Positions 16,151 to 24,212 of a stretch of 64,000 nucleotides of DNA are shown one piece after another; position 1 is the stretch's first letter; each line of letters begins with the position of its first letter. The DNA is taken from NCBI RefSeq assembly GCF_014655715.1, contig NZ_BNBM01000014.1, positions 124,001-188,000 of the forward strand, in the 5' to 3' direction. The position numbers were made by a program, and so were the translations under genes. A model generated the notes under the pieces. That model saw nothing but the letters and a program-made list of their open reading frames with translations. It ran no database searches and was not told where the DNA came from. Source of the DNA: Streptomyces lanatus (GTDB lineage: Bacteria; Actinomycetota; Actinomycetes; Streptomycetales; Streptomycetaceae).

Positions 16151-16744
16151 GTGGCCAGGACGACGGACGGAGACGGTACGCCCGTCCCGCAGCGGCTGCT
16201 CGCCGCCGCCACCCGGCTCTTCGCCGAGCAGGGCTACGACCGCACCTCGGTGCAGGAGATCGTCGAGGCGGCCGGCGTCACCAAGGGAGCGCTCTACCAC
16301 TACTTCGGCTCCAAGGACGACCTGCTGCACGAGGTGTACGCGCGCGTGCTGCGCGTCCAGCAGGAGCGGCTCGACGCCTTCGCGGACGCCGACGAGCCGA
16401 TCGAGAAGCGGCTGCGGGGCGCGGCGGCGGACGTCGTGGTGACGACCATCGAGAACCTCGACGACGCGATGATCTTCTTCCGCTCGATGCACCACCTGAG
16501 CCCGGAGAAGAACAAACAGGTGCGCGCCGAGCGCCGGCGCTACCACGAACGCTTCCGCGCGCTCATCGAGGAGGGCCAGGCCGCGGGCGTCTTCTCCACC
16601 GCGACCCCGGCCGACCTGGTGGTGGACTACCACTTCGGGTCGGTCCACCATCTGTCGACCTGGTACCGGCCGGACGGTCCGATGGGCGCGCAGGAGGTCG
16701 CGGACCATCTGGCGGACCTGCTGCTGCGGGCACTGCGTCCCTAA
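16151..16744 (+). CDS. TetR-family regulator of the acyl-CoA catabolic locus
   Basis: A 197-residue repressor, third gene of the operon, 40 bp after the ligase. The HTH (RLFAEQGYDRTSVQEIVEAAG, KGALYHYFGSKDDLL) is canonical, and the C-terminal domain resembles those of TetR proteins that control fatty-acid degradation. The start is GTG 16151 after a GTGGCGGCA leader. Matching dyads at 13623-13640 and 19094-19111 suggest that it represses both its own operon and the convergent phosphotransferase/dehydrogenase operon. Confidence 0.88.
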   Translation: MARTTDGDGTPVPQRLLAAATRLFAEQGYDRTSVQEIVEAAGVTKGALYHYFGSKDDLLHEVYARVLRVQQERLDAFADADEPIEKRLRGAAADVVVTTIENLDDAMIFFRSMHHLSPEKNKQVRAERRRYHERFRALIEEGQAAGVFSTATPADLVVDYHFGSVHHLSTWYRPDGPMGAQEVADHLADLLLRALRP

Positions 16745-16763
16745 GTCGCGTATACGACGTCAC

Positions 16764-16801
16764 ATGTAAGGGGCGGCCGCAATAGCGGCCGCCCCTTACA
16801 T
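16764..16801. terminator. Bidirectional terminator, 17-bp perfect stem
   Basis: Bases 16764-16780 pair without mismatch with 16785-16801 around an AATA loop; the core is GGGGCGGCCGC/GCGGCCGCCCC. It lies exactly between the convergent TetR and acyl-CoA dehydrogenase genes, and both sides are flanked by A/T-richer sequence. Confidence 0.85.
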
Positions 16802-16809
16802 ACGTTGTG

Positions 16810-18024
16810 TTACAGGTACTTCTTCAACTCCCGCCGCGCCAGCGACCGCTGATGCACCTCGTCCGGCCCGTCCGCGATCATCAGCGTCCGCGCCCCGGCG
16901 TACAGCTCGGCCAGCGGGAAGTCCTGGCTGACACCCCCCGCGCCATGCAGCTGGATCGCCCGGTCGATGATGTCGACCACCGCGCGCGGGGTGGCGATCT
17001 TGATGGACTGGATCTCGGTGTGGGCGCCCTTGTTGCCGACGGTGTCCATCAGCCAGGCGGTCTTGAGGACCAGCAGGCGCAGCTGCTCGACCGTCACACG
17101 CGCGTCGGCGATCCAGTTGTGCACCACGCCCTGCTGGGCCAGCGCCTTGCCGAACGCCGTACGGGACACCGCCCGGCGGCACATCAGCTCGATGGCCCGC
17201 TCGGCCATGCCGATCAGCCGCATGCAGTGGTGGATCCGGCCGGGGCCGAGCCGGGCCTGGGCGATGGCGAAGCCGCCGCCCTCCTCGCCGATGAGGTTGG
17301 CCGCAGGCACACGCGCGTGGTCGAAGACCACCTCGGCGTGACCGCCGTGGTAGTGGTCCTCGTAGCCGAAGACCTGCATCGCGCGCTTGACCGTGACGCC
17401 CGGGGTGTCCCGGGGGACCAGGACCATGGACTGCTGGCGGCGGACGTCCTCGCCGTCCGGGTCCGTCTTGCCCATCACGATGAAGATCTTGCAGTCCGGG
17501 TTCATCGCCCCGGAGATGTACCACTTGCGGCCCGTGATGACGTAGTCGTCGCCGTCCCGCTCGATGTACGTGGTGATGTTGGTGGCGTCCGAGGAGGCCA
17601 CCTCCGGCTCGGTCATCGCGAACGCGGAGCGGATCTCACCGGCCAGCAGCGGCTCCAGCCACTGCTTCCGCTGCCGCTCGTCGCCGAACTGGGACAGCAC
17701 CTCCATGTTCCCGGTGTCCGGCGCCGCGCAGTTCAGCGCCGTCGGCGCCAGCTGCGGGCTGCGGCCGGTGATCTCGGCGAGCGGGGCGTACTGGAGGTTG
17801 GTGAGACCGGCGCCGTACTCGGCGTCCGGCAGGAAGAGGTTCCACAGGCCCTGCCTGCGGGCCTCCGCCTTGAGCTCCTCCACCACGGCCGGCGTGTCCC
17901 ACGGGGACGCCAGCGCGGCCCGCTGCTCCTCCGCCACCGCCTCCGCCGGATAGACGTACTCGTCCATGAAGGCGAGCAGCTTGGCGCGCAGTTCCTCGGT
18001 GCGCGCGTCGAACGCGAAGTCCAT
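16810..18024 (-). CDS. Acyl-CoA dehydrogenase (ACAD10/11-type)
   Basis: A 404-residue flavoprotein. AFAMTEPEVASSDATNI is the flavin-binding signature, with the SSD variant common in the ACAD10/11 branch; the YFMTN-like position reads KWYISGAMNPDC, and the C-terminal half has QLHGAGGVSQDFPLAELYAGARTLMIADGPDEVHQRS. The last block has Asp-Gly-Pro-Asp-Glu in place of the YEGT of short-chain enzymes, again as in ACAD10/11. Its start lies 6 bp behind the phosphotransferase stop, so the two form an operon. In ACAD10/11-type pathways a kinase and a dehydrogenase act together on 4-hydroxyacyl-CoA; that link is by analogy. Confidence 0.92.
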   Translation of the reverse strand: MDFAFDARTEELRAKLLAFMDEYVYPAEAVAEEQRAALASPWDTPAVVEELKAEARRQGLWNLFLPDAEYGAGLTNLQYAPLAEITGRSPQLAPTALNCAAPDTGNMEVLSQFGDERQRKQWLEPLLAGEIRSAFAMTEPEVASSDATNITTYIERDGDDYVITGRKWYISGAMNPDCKIFIVMGKTDPDGEDVRRQQSMVLVPRDTPGVTVKRAMQVFGYEDHYHGGHAEVVFDHARVPAANLIGEEGGGFAIAQARLGPGRIHHCMRLIGMAERAIELMCRRAVSRTAFGKALAQQGVVHNWIADARVTVEQLRLLVLKTAWLMDTVGNKGAHTEIQSIKIATPRAVVDIIDRAIQLHGAGGVSQDFPLAELYAGARTLMIADGPDEVHQRSLARRELKKYL

Positions 18025-18030
18025 GGCGGA

Positions 18031-19053
18031 TCAGCCTTCCTGAAGGGTGGTGAGGCCGTGCTCGATGAAGACGGGGACCAGGTCACCGATGCGGTCGAAG
18101 CCGCGGCCGACCGTCTGGCCCAGCGTGTAGCGGTAGTGGATGCCCTCCAGAATCACGGCGAGCTTGAACCAGGCGAACGCCGTGTACCAGGAGACGGACG
18201 AGACATCGCGCCCCGAGCGAGCGGCGTAACGCTCGATCAGTTCGGCGGGCGACGGATGCCCGGGGGCCTCGGCGGTCGTGGAGACCGGGGAGTCCGCCAT
18301 GCCCAGCGGCATGCTGTACATCACCAGCAGGCCCAGGTCGGTCAGCGGGTCGCCGAGCGTGGACATCTCCCAGTCGAGGATCGCCTTGATGCGGTCGTCG
18401 TCGCCGATGAGGACGTTGTCGAGACGGTAGTCGCCGTGCACGACCGTCGCGGTGGGGGAGACGGGCAGCCGCCGGCCGAGCGTCGCGTGCAGCTCGTCGA
18501 TGCCGGCCAGCTCACGGTTGCGGGAGGCGTCCAACTGCTTGCCCCAGCGCCGCAGTTGCCGGTCCAGGAAGCCCTCGGGGCGCCCGAAGTCGGCGAGTCC
18601 CACCTCCGCCGGGTCCACCGCGTGCAGCTCCACGAGGGTGTCCACCAGCGACAGCACCGCGTCCCGCGTGCGCTCCGGGCCGAGCGGGGCCAGCTGGTCG
18701 GCGGTGCGGTACGGGGTGCCCTCGACGAACTCCATGACATAGAACGACGCCCCGAGCACCTCCTCGTCCTCGCACAGCAGCACCGGCCGCGGCACCGGCA
18801 CATCCGTCGGGTACAGCGCGCTGATCACTCGGTGCTCGCGCTTCATGTCGTGCGCCGTGGCGAGGACATGGCCGAGCGGGGGACGCCGTACGACCCACTT
18901 CGAGGTGCCGTCGGAGACCGCGTAGGTGAGGTTCGACCGTCCGCCCTCGATCAGCCGGCCGGTCAGCGGACCGTGCGCCAGACCGGGCCGCTCGCGCTCG
19001 AGCAGGCCGTGCAGCCGGTCGAGGTCGAGACCTGGCGGATGGTCGGGGCTCAT
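18031..19053 (-). CDS. Phosphotransferase family protein (ACAD10-like kinase)
   Basis: A 340-residue kinase of the aminoglycoside-phosphotransferase fold. WVVRRPP carries the ATP Lys position, VVHGDYRLDNVLI is the catalytic loop (Asp) and ILDWEMSTLGDPLTDL the metal-binding DFG-equivalent. It belongs to the group fused to or adjacent to acyl-CoA dehydrogenases, so phosphorylation of a 4-hydroxyacyl-CoA is more likely than drug resistance. It is first in a two-gene operon. ATG 19053 is close behind a TetR-type dyad (19094-19111). Confidence 0.9.
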   Translation of the reverse strand: MSPDHPPGLDLDRLHGLLERERPGLAHGPLTGRLIEGGRSNLTYAVSDGTSKWVVRRPPLGHVLATAHDMKREHRVISALYPTDVPVPRPVLLCEDEEVLGASFYVMEFVEGTPYRTADQLAPLGPERTRDAVLSLVDTLVELHAVDPAEVGLADFGRPEGFLDRQLRRWGKQLDASRNRELAGIDELHATLGRRLPVSPTATVVHGDYRLDNVLIGDDDRIKAILDWEMSTLGDPLTDLGLLVMYSMPLGMADSPVSTTAEAPGHPSPAELIERYAARSGRDVSSVSWYTAFAWFKLAVILEGIHYRYTLGQTVGRGFDRIGDLVPVFIEHGLTTLQEG

Positions 19054-19093
19054 ACATCGCTCCTAAAGGCAGATGAACGGGACCTGACTCATG

Positions 19094-19111
19094 ATGCCGA
19101 CCAGTCGGTAT
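19094..19111. promoter_or_regulatory. Candidate TetR operator before the kinase/dehydrogenase operon
   Basis: ATGCCGACCAGTCGGTAT pairs at 7 of 9 positions across its centre and lies 41 bp upstream of the kinase start. It shares 13 of 18 bases with the dyad upstream of the SDR operon (13623-13640). Confidence 0.7.
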
Positions 19112-19156
19112 GTCGTCCAGTGGGGGAGCGGAACGTGATCAGGGCCACGATAGGCC

Positions 19157-19190
19157 GACAGCTCCCCGCGCGATGCGTCGGGGAGCTGTC
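19157..19190. terminator. 12-bp perfect hairpin downstream of the His-rich gene
   Basis: GACAGCTCCCCG (19157-19168) pairs perfectly with CGGGGAGCTGTC (19179-19190). It lies about 50 bp beyond the stop of the His-rich gene (minus strand) and upstream of the kinase operon, which it would insulate. Confidence 0.7.
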
Positions 19191-19240
19191 GGGATGCTGT
19201 CAGGGGCGCCTTCTCGGCCGGTGCGCCAAGCCTGTCGGGC

Positions 19241-19537
19241 CTAATGGTCGTCCCAGTGGCCGGCGTGCGCCGCGTGCCGGTGACCGTCGTGGACGTAGTC
19301 GACATGGTCGCCGTGCAGAACACTCTCGTGCCCGCAGTCGGCGCCGTGCTGATGGGAGTGGCCCTCGTGTGCGACGTGCCCGTCCGCCTCGCACTCGTCC
19401 CAGTGGCCGGCGTGCTCGCGGTGCAGGTGCCCGTCGTGCGCGTAGTCGGTGTGGTCGCCGTGCGGCACCGCGGTGTGCCCGCAGGAGGCGCCGTGGGTGT
19501 GCGAGTGGGCGGGGTGTTCCGTGTGAAGGGTGGTCAT
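19241..19537 (-). CDS. Histidine-rich tandem-repeat protein, probable metal binder
   Basis: A 98-residue protein that is about one quarter histidine. It has two consecutive copies of a 35-residue unit: HGASCGHTAVPHGDHTDYAH and so on, then HGADCGHESVLHGDHVDYVH and so on, with 24 of 35 positions identical. Each unit has one Cys in a CGH context and ends HAGHWD. There is no signal peptide or membrane segment. Composition points to zinc, nickel or copper storage or delivery, but no specific chaperone family is recognised. ATG 19537 follows GAAGGCGAG. It is divergent from an MDR oxidoreductase, with a dyad between them. Confidence 0.78.
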   Translation of the reverse strand: MTTLHTEHPAHSHTHGASCGHTAVPHGDHTDYAHDGHLHREHAGHWDECEADGHVAHEGHSHQHGADCGHESVLHGDHVDYVHDGHRHAAHAGHWDDH

Positions 19538-19586
19538 GGTGCTCGCCTTCGGAGGAGCGGTGGTGGTTCGTGACGTCGCACAGGCT

Positions 19587-19628
19587 GCCACGCGAACGCC
19601 GCATATCGGGTTATTCGGCTTGCGTGGC
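19587..19628. promoter_or_regulatory. Nested dyad between the His-rich gene and the oxidoreductase
   Basis: The inner arms GCCGCATA (19598-19605) and TATTCGGC (19612-19619) pair at 7 of 8 bases around a 6-base spacer. The outer arms GCCACGC (19587-19593) and GCGTGGC (19622-19628) pair perfectly, and both dyads are centred within a base of each other. It may be an operator shared by the divergent genes. It does not match the Streptomyces Zur box that I know. Confidence 0.45.
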
Positions 19629-19655
19629 GTCCTGGCGCCCCGGAGGGTCGAACCC

Positions 19656-20600
19656 ATGAAGGGCATCAGCTACTCACGCTACGGCGGGCCCGAGACGCTC
19701 GCATACGGAGACGTCCGCGACCCACGGGTCGGCCCCGACTCCGTGCTGGTCAAGGTGCGGGCGGCGGCGGTCAACCCGGTCGACTGGAAGTGCCGCGAGG
19801 GGTACATGGACCGGATGCTCGAACCGGTCTTCCCGGTGGTACCGGGGTGGGACGTCTCCGGTGTCGTCGTCCAGGTGGGCGTCTCTGTGGCGGAGTTCGG
19901 CGTCGGTGACGAGGTCATCGGGTATGTGCGCGAGGACTTCCTGTCCCGGGGGACCTTCGCCGAGTACGTCGCCGCTCCCGTGCGCACGCTTGCGCGCAAG
20001 CCCCGCAATCTGACGTGGGAACAGGCGGCGGGGCTGCCGCTGGTGGGGCTGACCGCGTATCAGGTGCTCACCCGGGTGCTGCGGGTCGAGCGGGGTGAGA
20101 CCGTGCTGGTGCATGCCGCGGCGGGCGGGGTCGGGTCGATCGCGGTCCAGCTCGCTCGTCATCTGGGGGCGCGGGTGATCGGTACGGCGAGTGAGCGGAA
20201 CCACGACTTCGTGCGGGAGCTGGGCGGTGAGCCTGTCGAGTATGGGGACGGGCTGACCGAGCGGGTGCGTGGGCTGGCCCCCGACGGTGTGGACGCGGCC
20301 TTCGACACGGTCGGCGGGGACGCGTTGAAGGCCTCGGCCGAGTTGCTGGCCGTCGAAGGGCGGCTGGTGTCGATCGCCGATCCGGACGTCTTCGACTACG
20401 GCGGCCGCTACTACTTCGTCCGCCCCGACGCCGAGGACCTGCTGCGGCTGGCCGAGCTGGCGGAGGAGGGGGTGGTGACGGTGCATGTGTCGGAGACGTT
20501 TCCGCTGGAGCGGGCGGCGGACGCGCATCGGGTCAGCCAGGAGGGGCGTAGCCGGGGGAAGGTCGTGGTGAGGGTGGAGTGGGAGGGCGAGGGGGAGTAG
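19656..20600 (+). CDS. MDR-family NADP-dependent oxidoreductase (quinone-oxidoreductase-like)
   Basis: A 314-residue medium-chain reductase. The N-terminal GroES-like domain (YGGPETLAYGDV, VKVRAAAVNPVDWKCREG, VPGWDVSGVV) lacks the zinc-ligand cysteines of alcohol dehydrogenases, and the Rossmann part has VLVHAAAGGVGSIAVQLA and ARVIGTASERN. This pattern is that of NADPH quinone reductases and related enoyl reductases. ATG 19656 follows GGAGGG. It is divergent from the His-rich protein and may share its regulation. Confidence 0.9.
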   Translation: MKGISYSRYGGPETLAYGDVRDPRVGPDSVLVKVRAAAVNPVDWKCREGYMDRMLEPVFPVVPGWDVSGVVVQVGVSVAEFGVGDEVIGYVREDFLSRGTFAEYVAAPVRTLARKPRNLTWEQAAGLPLVGLTAYQVLTRVLRVERGETVLVHAAAGGVGSIAVQLARHLGARVIGTASERNHDFVRELGGEPVEYGDGLTERVRGLAPDGVDAAFDTVGGDALKASAELLAVEGRLVSIADPDVFDYGGRYYFVRPDAEDLLRLAELAEEGVVTVHVSETFPLERAADAHRVSQEGRSRGKVVVRVEWEGEGE

Positions 20601-20617
20601 AGGGCTGGTCCCCGGGG

Positions 20618-20947
20618 CTAGAACAGCAGGGCCGCCCCGCACATCGCCAGGGCCACGGTCAGCAGGATCGTCACCGTGGCCTGGCGGGGGGCCAGTGCCG
20701 CGGGCTCGGGGGAGGCGGCCAGGGCGCGGATGCGGCGGTGTGCGAGGGCCAGGAAGCCCAGCCACAGGACACAGCACAGGGCGCCTACCAGGGCCCCGGT
20801 CACCGAGATGCCGCCGTGCAGCGCGGTCTTGATGGCCAGCACCGCGGCCACGGTGCCGGAGAGCGTCGTACGGCGCCATGCCAGGCGGGTTCGCTCGGGC
20901 TGGAGCCCGGGGTCCCGTACGGGCTCCGCGGCGGCCGGGGTGCTCAC
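20618..20947 (-). CDS. DUF202-domain small membrane protein
   Basis: A 109-residue membrane protein with the DUF202 opening LQPERTRLAWRRTTLS (the ERTxLAWxRT signature) and three hydrophobic helices after it. The GTG start at 20947 overlaps the TGA of the YidH gene upstream (GTGA), so translation is coupled. Function is unknown; the two adjacent proteins share the signature and may form a heteromeric complex. It converges on the MDR gene with only 17 bp between stops. Confidence 0.82.
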   Translation of the reverse strand: MSTPAAAEPVRDPGLQPERTRLAWRRTTLSGTVAAVLAIKTALHGGISVTGALVGALCCVLWLGFLALAHRRIRALAASPEPAALAPRQATVTILLTVALAMCGAALLF

Positions 20948-21336
20948 CCCTCCCACCCCACCAGCACGACGAAGACCATGGCGAGGGCCACGACGGCGAC
21001 CACGAGGCTCAGCACCGCCGGGAAACGCGACACCGGCAGGTCCTCGCCCCGGCGCATCGCCCGCTCGCAGCGCACCCAGTGATTGACCGCGCGCAGCGAG
21101 CACAGCACGCCCGCCGCGAGCAGTGCGAGCGCCAGGCCGACCCGCCAGCCCCAGCGCAGGTCCGGCAGGAACTGGTCGACCGCGAAGCCGCCGCCGATCA
21201 GGGCGAGGGCGGTGCGCAGCCAGGCCAGGAAGGTGCGCTCGTTGGCCAGCGAGAAGCGGTAGTCGGGGGTGCCGCCCTCCTGGCGGATCTCCTGGGGGGC
21301 GAACCACAGCCGGACGTTGCGCACGAACTCGCTCAC
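20944..21336 (-). CDS. YidH-family (DUF202) membrane protein
   Basis: A 130-residue protein. After an amphipathic start (MSEFVRNVRLWFAPQEIRQE) it shows FSLANERTFLAWLRTALALIGGG, the DUF202 signature, followed by two more membrane helices. It is the partner of the downstream DUF202 gene, which overlaps it by 4 bp. The YidH function is unknown. Confidence 0.88.
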   Translation of the reverse strand: MSEFVRNVRLWFAPQEIRQEGGTPDYRFSLANERTFLAWLRTALALIGGGFAVDQFLPDLRWGWRVGLALALLAAGVLCSLRAVNHWVRCERAMRRGEDLPVSRFPAVLSLVVAVVALAMVFVVLVGWEG

Positions 21337-21409
21337 ATGCTCGACCCTATCCGGGGGCTCGGGCGAGGGCCGCGTCGGACCTGTCCGCCGGGGGGAGGGA
21401 CGGGTCGTA

Positions 21410-21925
21410 TCAGTGTGCGGCGCGCAGGGCCTTCAGCCGCTCGTACGCGGCCATGCCGTCCGGCACCCAGGTCCACTCCGGCAGGCGGCGCTCCAGCTCG
21501 GCGTCCGTCAGGAAGTCGTACCAGGCGACCTCCTCCGCCTGCGGGCTCACCGGCAGCTCGCAGCGCACCTCGTACACCGCCGACCACCAGGCGTGCCCGG
21601 CCCCGTCGTCGTGCAGGAACTTGAAGAGATATGTCGGCCGCGGCAGCCCGCTCACCCCGAGCTCCTCCTCGGCCTCGCGCAGGGCGGCGTCGTCGTACGA
21701 CTCGCCCGCGCCGACCACCCCGCCGACGAACATGTCGTACTGGGAGGGAAACACCAGCTTGGTGGGTGTGCGGCGGTGGACGAAGAGTCGGCCCTGGGCG
21801 TCGCGCGCCTCGATGAAGACGCAGCGGTGGCGCAGGCGCCTGGCATAGGCCTCGCCGCGCGGGGACTGTCCGATGACCTGGTCGTTCTCGTCGACGATGT
21901 CGAGGATTTCGTCAGCAGAGCTCAT
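21410..21925 (-). CDS. NUDIX hydrolase
   Basis: A 171-residue NUDIX protein. The box GVVGAGESYDDAALREAEEELGV fits Gx5Ex7REUxEExGU with every catalytic glutamate in place. Around it, DIVDENDQVIG and RRTPTKLVFPSQYDMFVGG resemble the YfcD/IDI-like subgroup. Hydrolysis of a nucleoside diphosphate derivative or a prenyl diphosphate is likely, but the substrate is undetermined. ATG 21925 (MSSADEI) is preferred to an upstream TTG. Confidence 0.9.
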   Translation of the reverse strand: MSSADEILDIVDENDQVIGQSPRGEAYARRLRHRCVFIEARDAQGRLFVHRRTPTKLVFPSQYDMFVGGVVGAGESYDDAALREAEEELGVSGLPRPTYLFKFLHDDGAGHAWWSAVYEVRCELPVSPQAEEVAWYDFLTDAELERRLPEWTWVPDGMAAYERLKALRAAH

Positions 21926-21958
21926 GGGGCCATCCAAGCAGGGGCGGCCCGGACGCGG

Positions 21959-22852
21959 TCAGGGCGTCTGGAGGGCGGGCGTGCGCTTGGGGTGGATCGC
22001 CCCGGACGGCATCGCCGAGTGCGTGCCGAGGAGGATGATGCCGACCACGATCCCGGCGAGCCCGGCGGCCTCCCAGGCCAGCGCGCCCGCGTCGGTGCGC
22101 AGCCGGTCGCCGAGGAAGCCGACGCCGCAGAGGATTCCGGCCAGCGGCTGGGCGGCGGTCAGGGCGGGCAGGGACATCCGCAGGGACGCCGTCTCGAAGG
22201 CGCTCTGGACCAGGATCAGGCCCGTGAGGCCGAGGGCCACGACCGCGTACGGCTGCCAGCCGGTCAGCACCTCCATCATGCCGCCCTCGGCGAACCGCTC
22301 CCCGGTCACCCGCGTCAGGGCGTCCTGCACGCCGTAGAGGAGGCCCGCCGCCGTGGCCAGCAGGGCGGGGCCCGAGCTGAGGCGGGAGCGTTTGGCGTAC
22401 GCCGTGAGCAGCAGGGCCGTTCCGATCATGACGCCGATGATCAGCCAGTGGCGGATGGGGTCGCTGGTGGCCGTGCCGCCGGTCGGCTGGCCGGCCATGA
22501 TGAAGGCCGTCACACCGCCCGCGAGCAGGGCCAGGCCGGTCCAGCCCTGGCGGCCCAGGGACTGCTTGGTCTGGCGGCGGGAGAGCATCAGCGCGAACAG
22601 CAGGTTCGTCGCGAGCAAGGGCTCCACCAGGGAGATCTCGCCCTGGCCCAGCGCCATCGCCCCGAGTGCCATGCCGACCACCATCAGACCGATGCCGCCG
22701 AGCCAGCGCGGCACCTTCATCAGGTCCAGGAGGATCCGCGGCGAGAGGAAGTCGCTGAGCGGAGCCTTCTGGGCCGCGTTCTGCTGGAGGACGAAGCCGA
22801 AGCCCAGACAGCACGCGGCAGTCACGGCGAGTATCAGGATCTGGAGCGACAC
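21959..22852 (-). CDS. DMT-family transporter
   Basis: A 297-residue membrane protein with about nine to ten helices in two similar halves, starting with LQILILAVTAACCLGFGFVLQQ. MKVPRWLGGIGLMVVGMALG and the second-half SLPALTAAQPLAGILCGV are typical of the DMT/DUF6-related exporters of actinomycetes. The start is GTG 22852 after GAGG. It lies downstream of nothing on the same strand and is followed by the NUDIX gene 33 bp later, so the two may be cotranscribed. The substrate is unknown. Confidence 0.82.
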   Translation of the reverse strand: MSLQILILAVTAACCLGFGFVLQQNAAQKAPLSDFLSPRILLDLMKVPRWLGGIGLMVVGMALGAMALGQGEISLVEPLLATNLLFALMLSRRQTKQSLGRQGWTGLALLAGGVTAFIMAGQPTGGTATSDPIRHWLIIGVMIGTALLLTAYAKRSRLSSGPALLATAAGLLYGVQDALTRVTGERFAEGGMMEVLTGWQPYAVVALGLTGLILVQSAFETASLRMSLPALTAAQPLAGILCGVGFLGDRLRTDAGALAWEAAGLAGIVVGIILLGTHSAMPSGAIHPKRTPALQTP

Positions 22853-23128
22853 GCTGCGTACCTCGAATCCTGCCGGGCTGGACGGGGTGCGTAAGGGCCG
22901 ACTGTAGCGGCCCCTGGCCCGGCGTGCGCGTTCCCCAATACTCCGGTGCGGATGACGTGGGCGCCATGACCTACGCCACACAGTCTCAATAAATCGAGCA
23001 TTTCGGGCAATTTACATGGTCGGTGTGCACCACAACTGCCCCATCTGTAACAGGAGTTGACGCGTGTAACGGCTCTGCGGCCCTTGACTTGAACCCTTGG
23101 CGGGGGGTTTGCTGCGAGTGATCGCTCG
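22853..23128. other. Divergent promoter region, no gene seen
   Basis: This 276-bp gap contains an AT-rich patch (22988-23018) and the hexamer TTGACG (23057-23062) that could serve a promoter for the TPR-like gene. No RNA gene or convincing dyad is visible. A reverse reading frame with two CxxC pairs crosses it but is rejected below. Confidence 0.4.
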
Positions 23129-24118
23129 ATGACTGTCCACATTTTGCACACAACAGGTCCCGAAACGGTGTCCCCACCTCCGCCACCCCTCGGCCGTGGC
23201 CGCAAGCGCGCCGCCCATGCCTTCGACGCTGCCCTCGACGACGCCGAGCTCGCCGCCGCCCGCGCCGCCCTCGCCCAGGGCAGATGGCAGACGGCCCGCT
23301 CGCTGCTCGCCCGGACCGGCGACGACTGGGACCGCAGGGGGCACCGCGTCACCGTGCTCGCCGAGGAGCCGTACTGCGCCCCCTGGACCCGCGACTGGCT
23401 GCTCGCCGAACCCGACTCCGCCGACGCCGCCGTCCTGCTCGCCCACGCCCAGGTCCGGCGCGCCCTGCGCGGCAAGGAGAAACCGGTCCGCGCCCGCGAG
23501 TCCTGCCACACCGCCGCCGCGCTCGCGCCCGCCGACCCCACCCCCTGGCTCGCCCTTCTCATGCTGGAGAGCGCCCTCGGCGCCGAGCCCGAGGTGCGCC
23601 GCCTCTTCGCCGAGGTCCGCGCCCGGTACGCCGACCATCACCACGCCCACCATCTGATGGCGGCCCGGCTCGCCGAGCACCGGTCCGGGACCGGCGTCGA
23701 CCCGCTGCACGAGGTCTACGACTTCGCCAACGCCGCCGCCGAGCGGGCCCCGGCCGACTCGCCGCTCGCCATCCTCCCGGTCGTCGCCCACGCCGAGCGC
23801 TACCGCGTCCTCGCGGCGTCCGGCCAGGAGCCGCGCGACGCGGCCGCCTCCGGCCACTGGAGCGGCCGCCGGGCCCGGCAGGTGATGCGGGCCGCCTTCG
23901 ACTGGTGGCTGGAGTGGGAGCACGAAGGCCATCCGCGCCGGCTGATCGACCTGAACTTCCTCGCCCACGCCAAGGTCTGCGAGGGCCGGGGCGCCGAGGC
24001 CGCCGCCCTCTTCCACCGCATCGGCGAACACGCCACCCCCTCACCGTGGTCCTACCCCGACCTCGATCCGTACGCCACGTTCCGCGCGGCCCGCGACACG
24101 GCGCTGGGCACGGCGTGA
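23129..24118 (+). CDS. Conserved hypothetical TPR-like helical protein
   Basis: A 329-residue soluble protein. It is mostly amphipathic helices rich in Ala, Glu and Arg with helix-turn-helix repeats such as ALDDAELAAARAALAQGRW, DPTPWLALLMLESAL and RAAFDWWLEWEHEGHPRRL, suggesting a tetratricopeptide-like scaffold. There is no catalytic motif or export signal. The start ATG 23129 (MTVHILHT) is 30 codons before the conserved helices, so a later start is possible. It is followed closely by the APC permease gene. Function is not recognised. Confidence 0.72.
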   Translation: MTVHILHTTGPETVSPPPPPLGRGRKRAAHAFDAALDDAELAAARAALAQGRWQTARSLLARTGDDWDRRGHRVTVLAEEPYCAPWTRDWLLAEPDSADAAVLLAHAQVRRALRGKEKPVRARESCHTAAALAPADPTPWLALLMLESALGAEPEVRRLFAEVRARYADHHHAHHLMAARLAEHRSGTGVDPLHEVYDFANAAAERAPADSPLAILPVVAHAERYRVLAASGQEPRDAAASGHWSGRRARQVMRAAFDWWLEWEHEGHPRRLIDLNFLAHAKVCEGRGAEAAALFHRIGEHATPSPWSYPDLDPYATFRAARDTALGTA

Positions 24119-24125
24119 CGTTCCT

Positions 24126-24174
24126 GAAGAGCACACCCCAGTGATGAGCACCCCCAGTGAAGAGCACCTCCCAC
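24126..24174 (+). repeat. Degenerate tandem repeat before the permease gene
   Basis: Three consecutive 16-17 bp units read GAAGAGCACACCCCAGT (24126-24142), GATGAGCACCCCCAGT (24143-24158) and GAAGAGCACCTCCC (24159-24172), with a weaker fourth GAGCACTTCC at 24181-24190. They fill the gap between the TPR-like gene and the permease start. Confidence 0.6.
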
Positions 24175-24212
24175 CCCGCCGAGCACTTCCGACCCGAGAA
24201 GGACGGTCCCCG

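Noticed and set aside
18031..19053. Aminoglycoside resistance gene
   Set aside because: The kinase fold is shared, but operon context with an ACAD10/11-type dehydrogenase and sequence blocks fit the acyl-CoA-linked kinase group.
22986..23186. A 66-codon minus-strand frame with two CxxC pairs (LCAKCG, CPKCS)
   Set aside because: It has no ribosome site, covers the promoter and first codons of the TPR-like gene, and the Cys pairs are not spaced like a known zinc finger. Chance is likelier.
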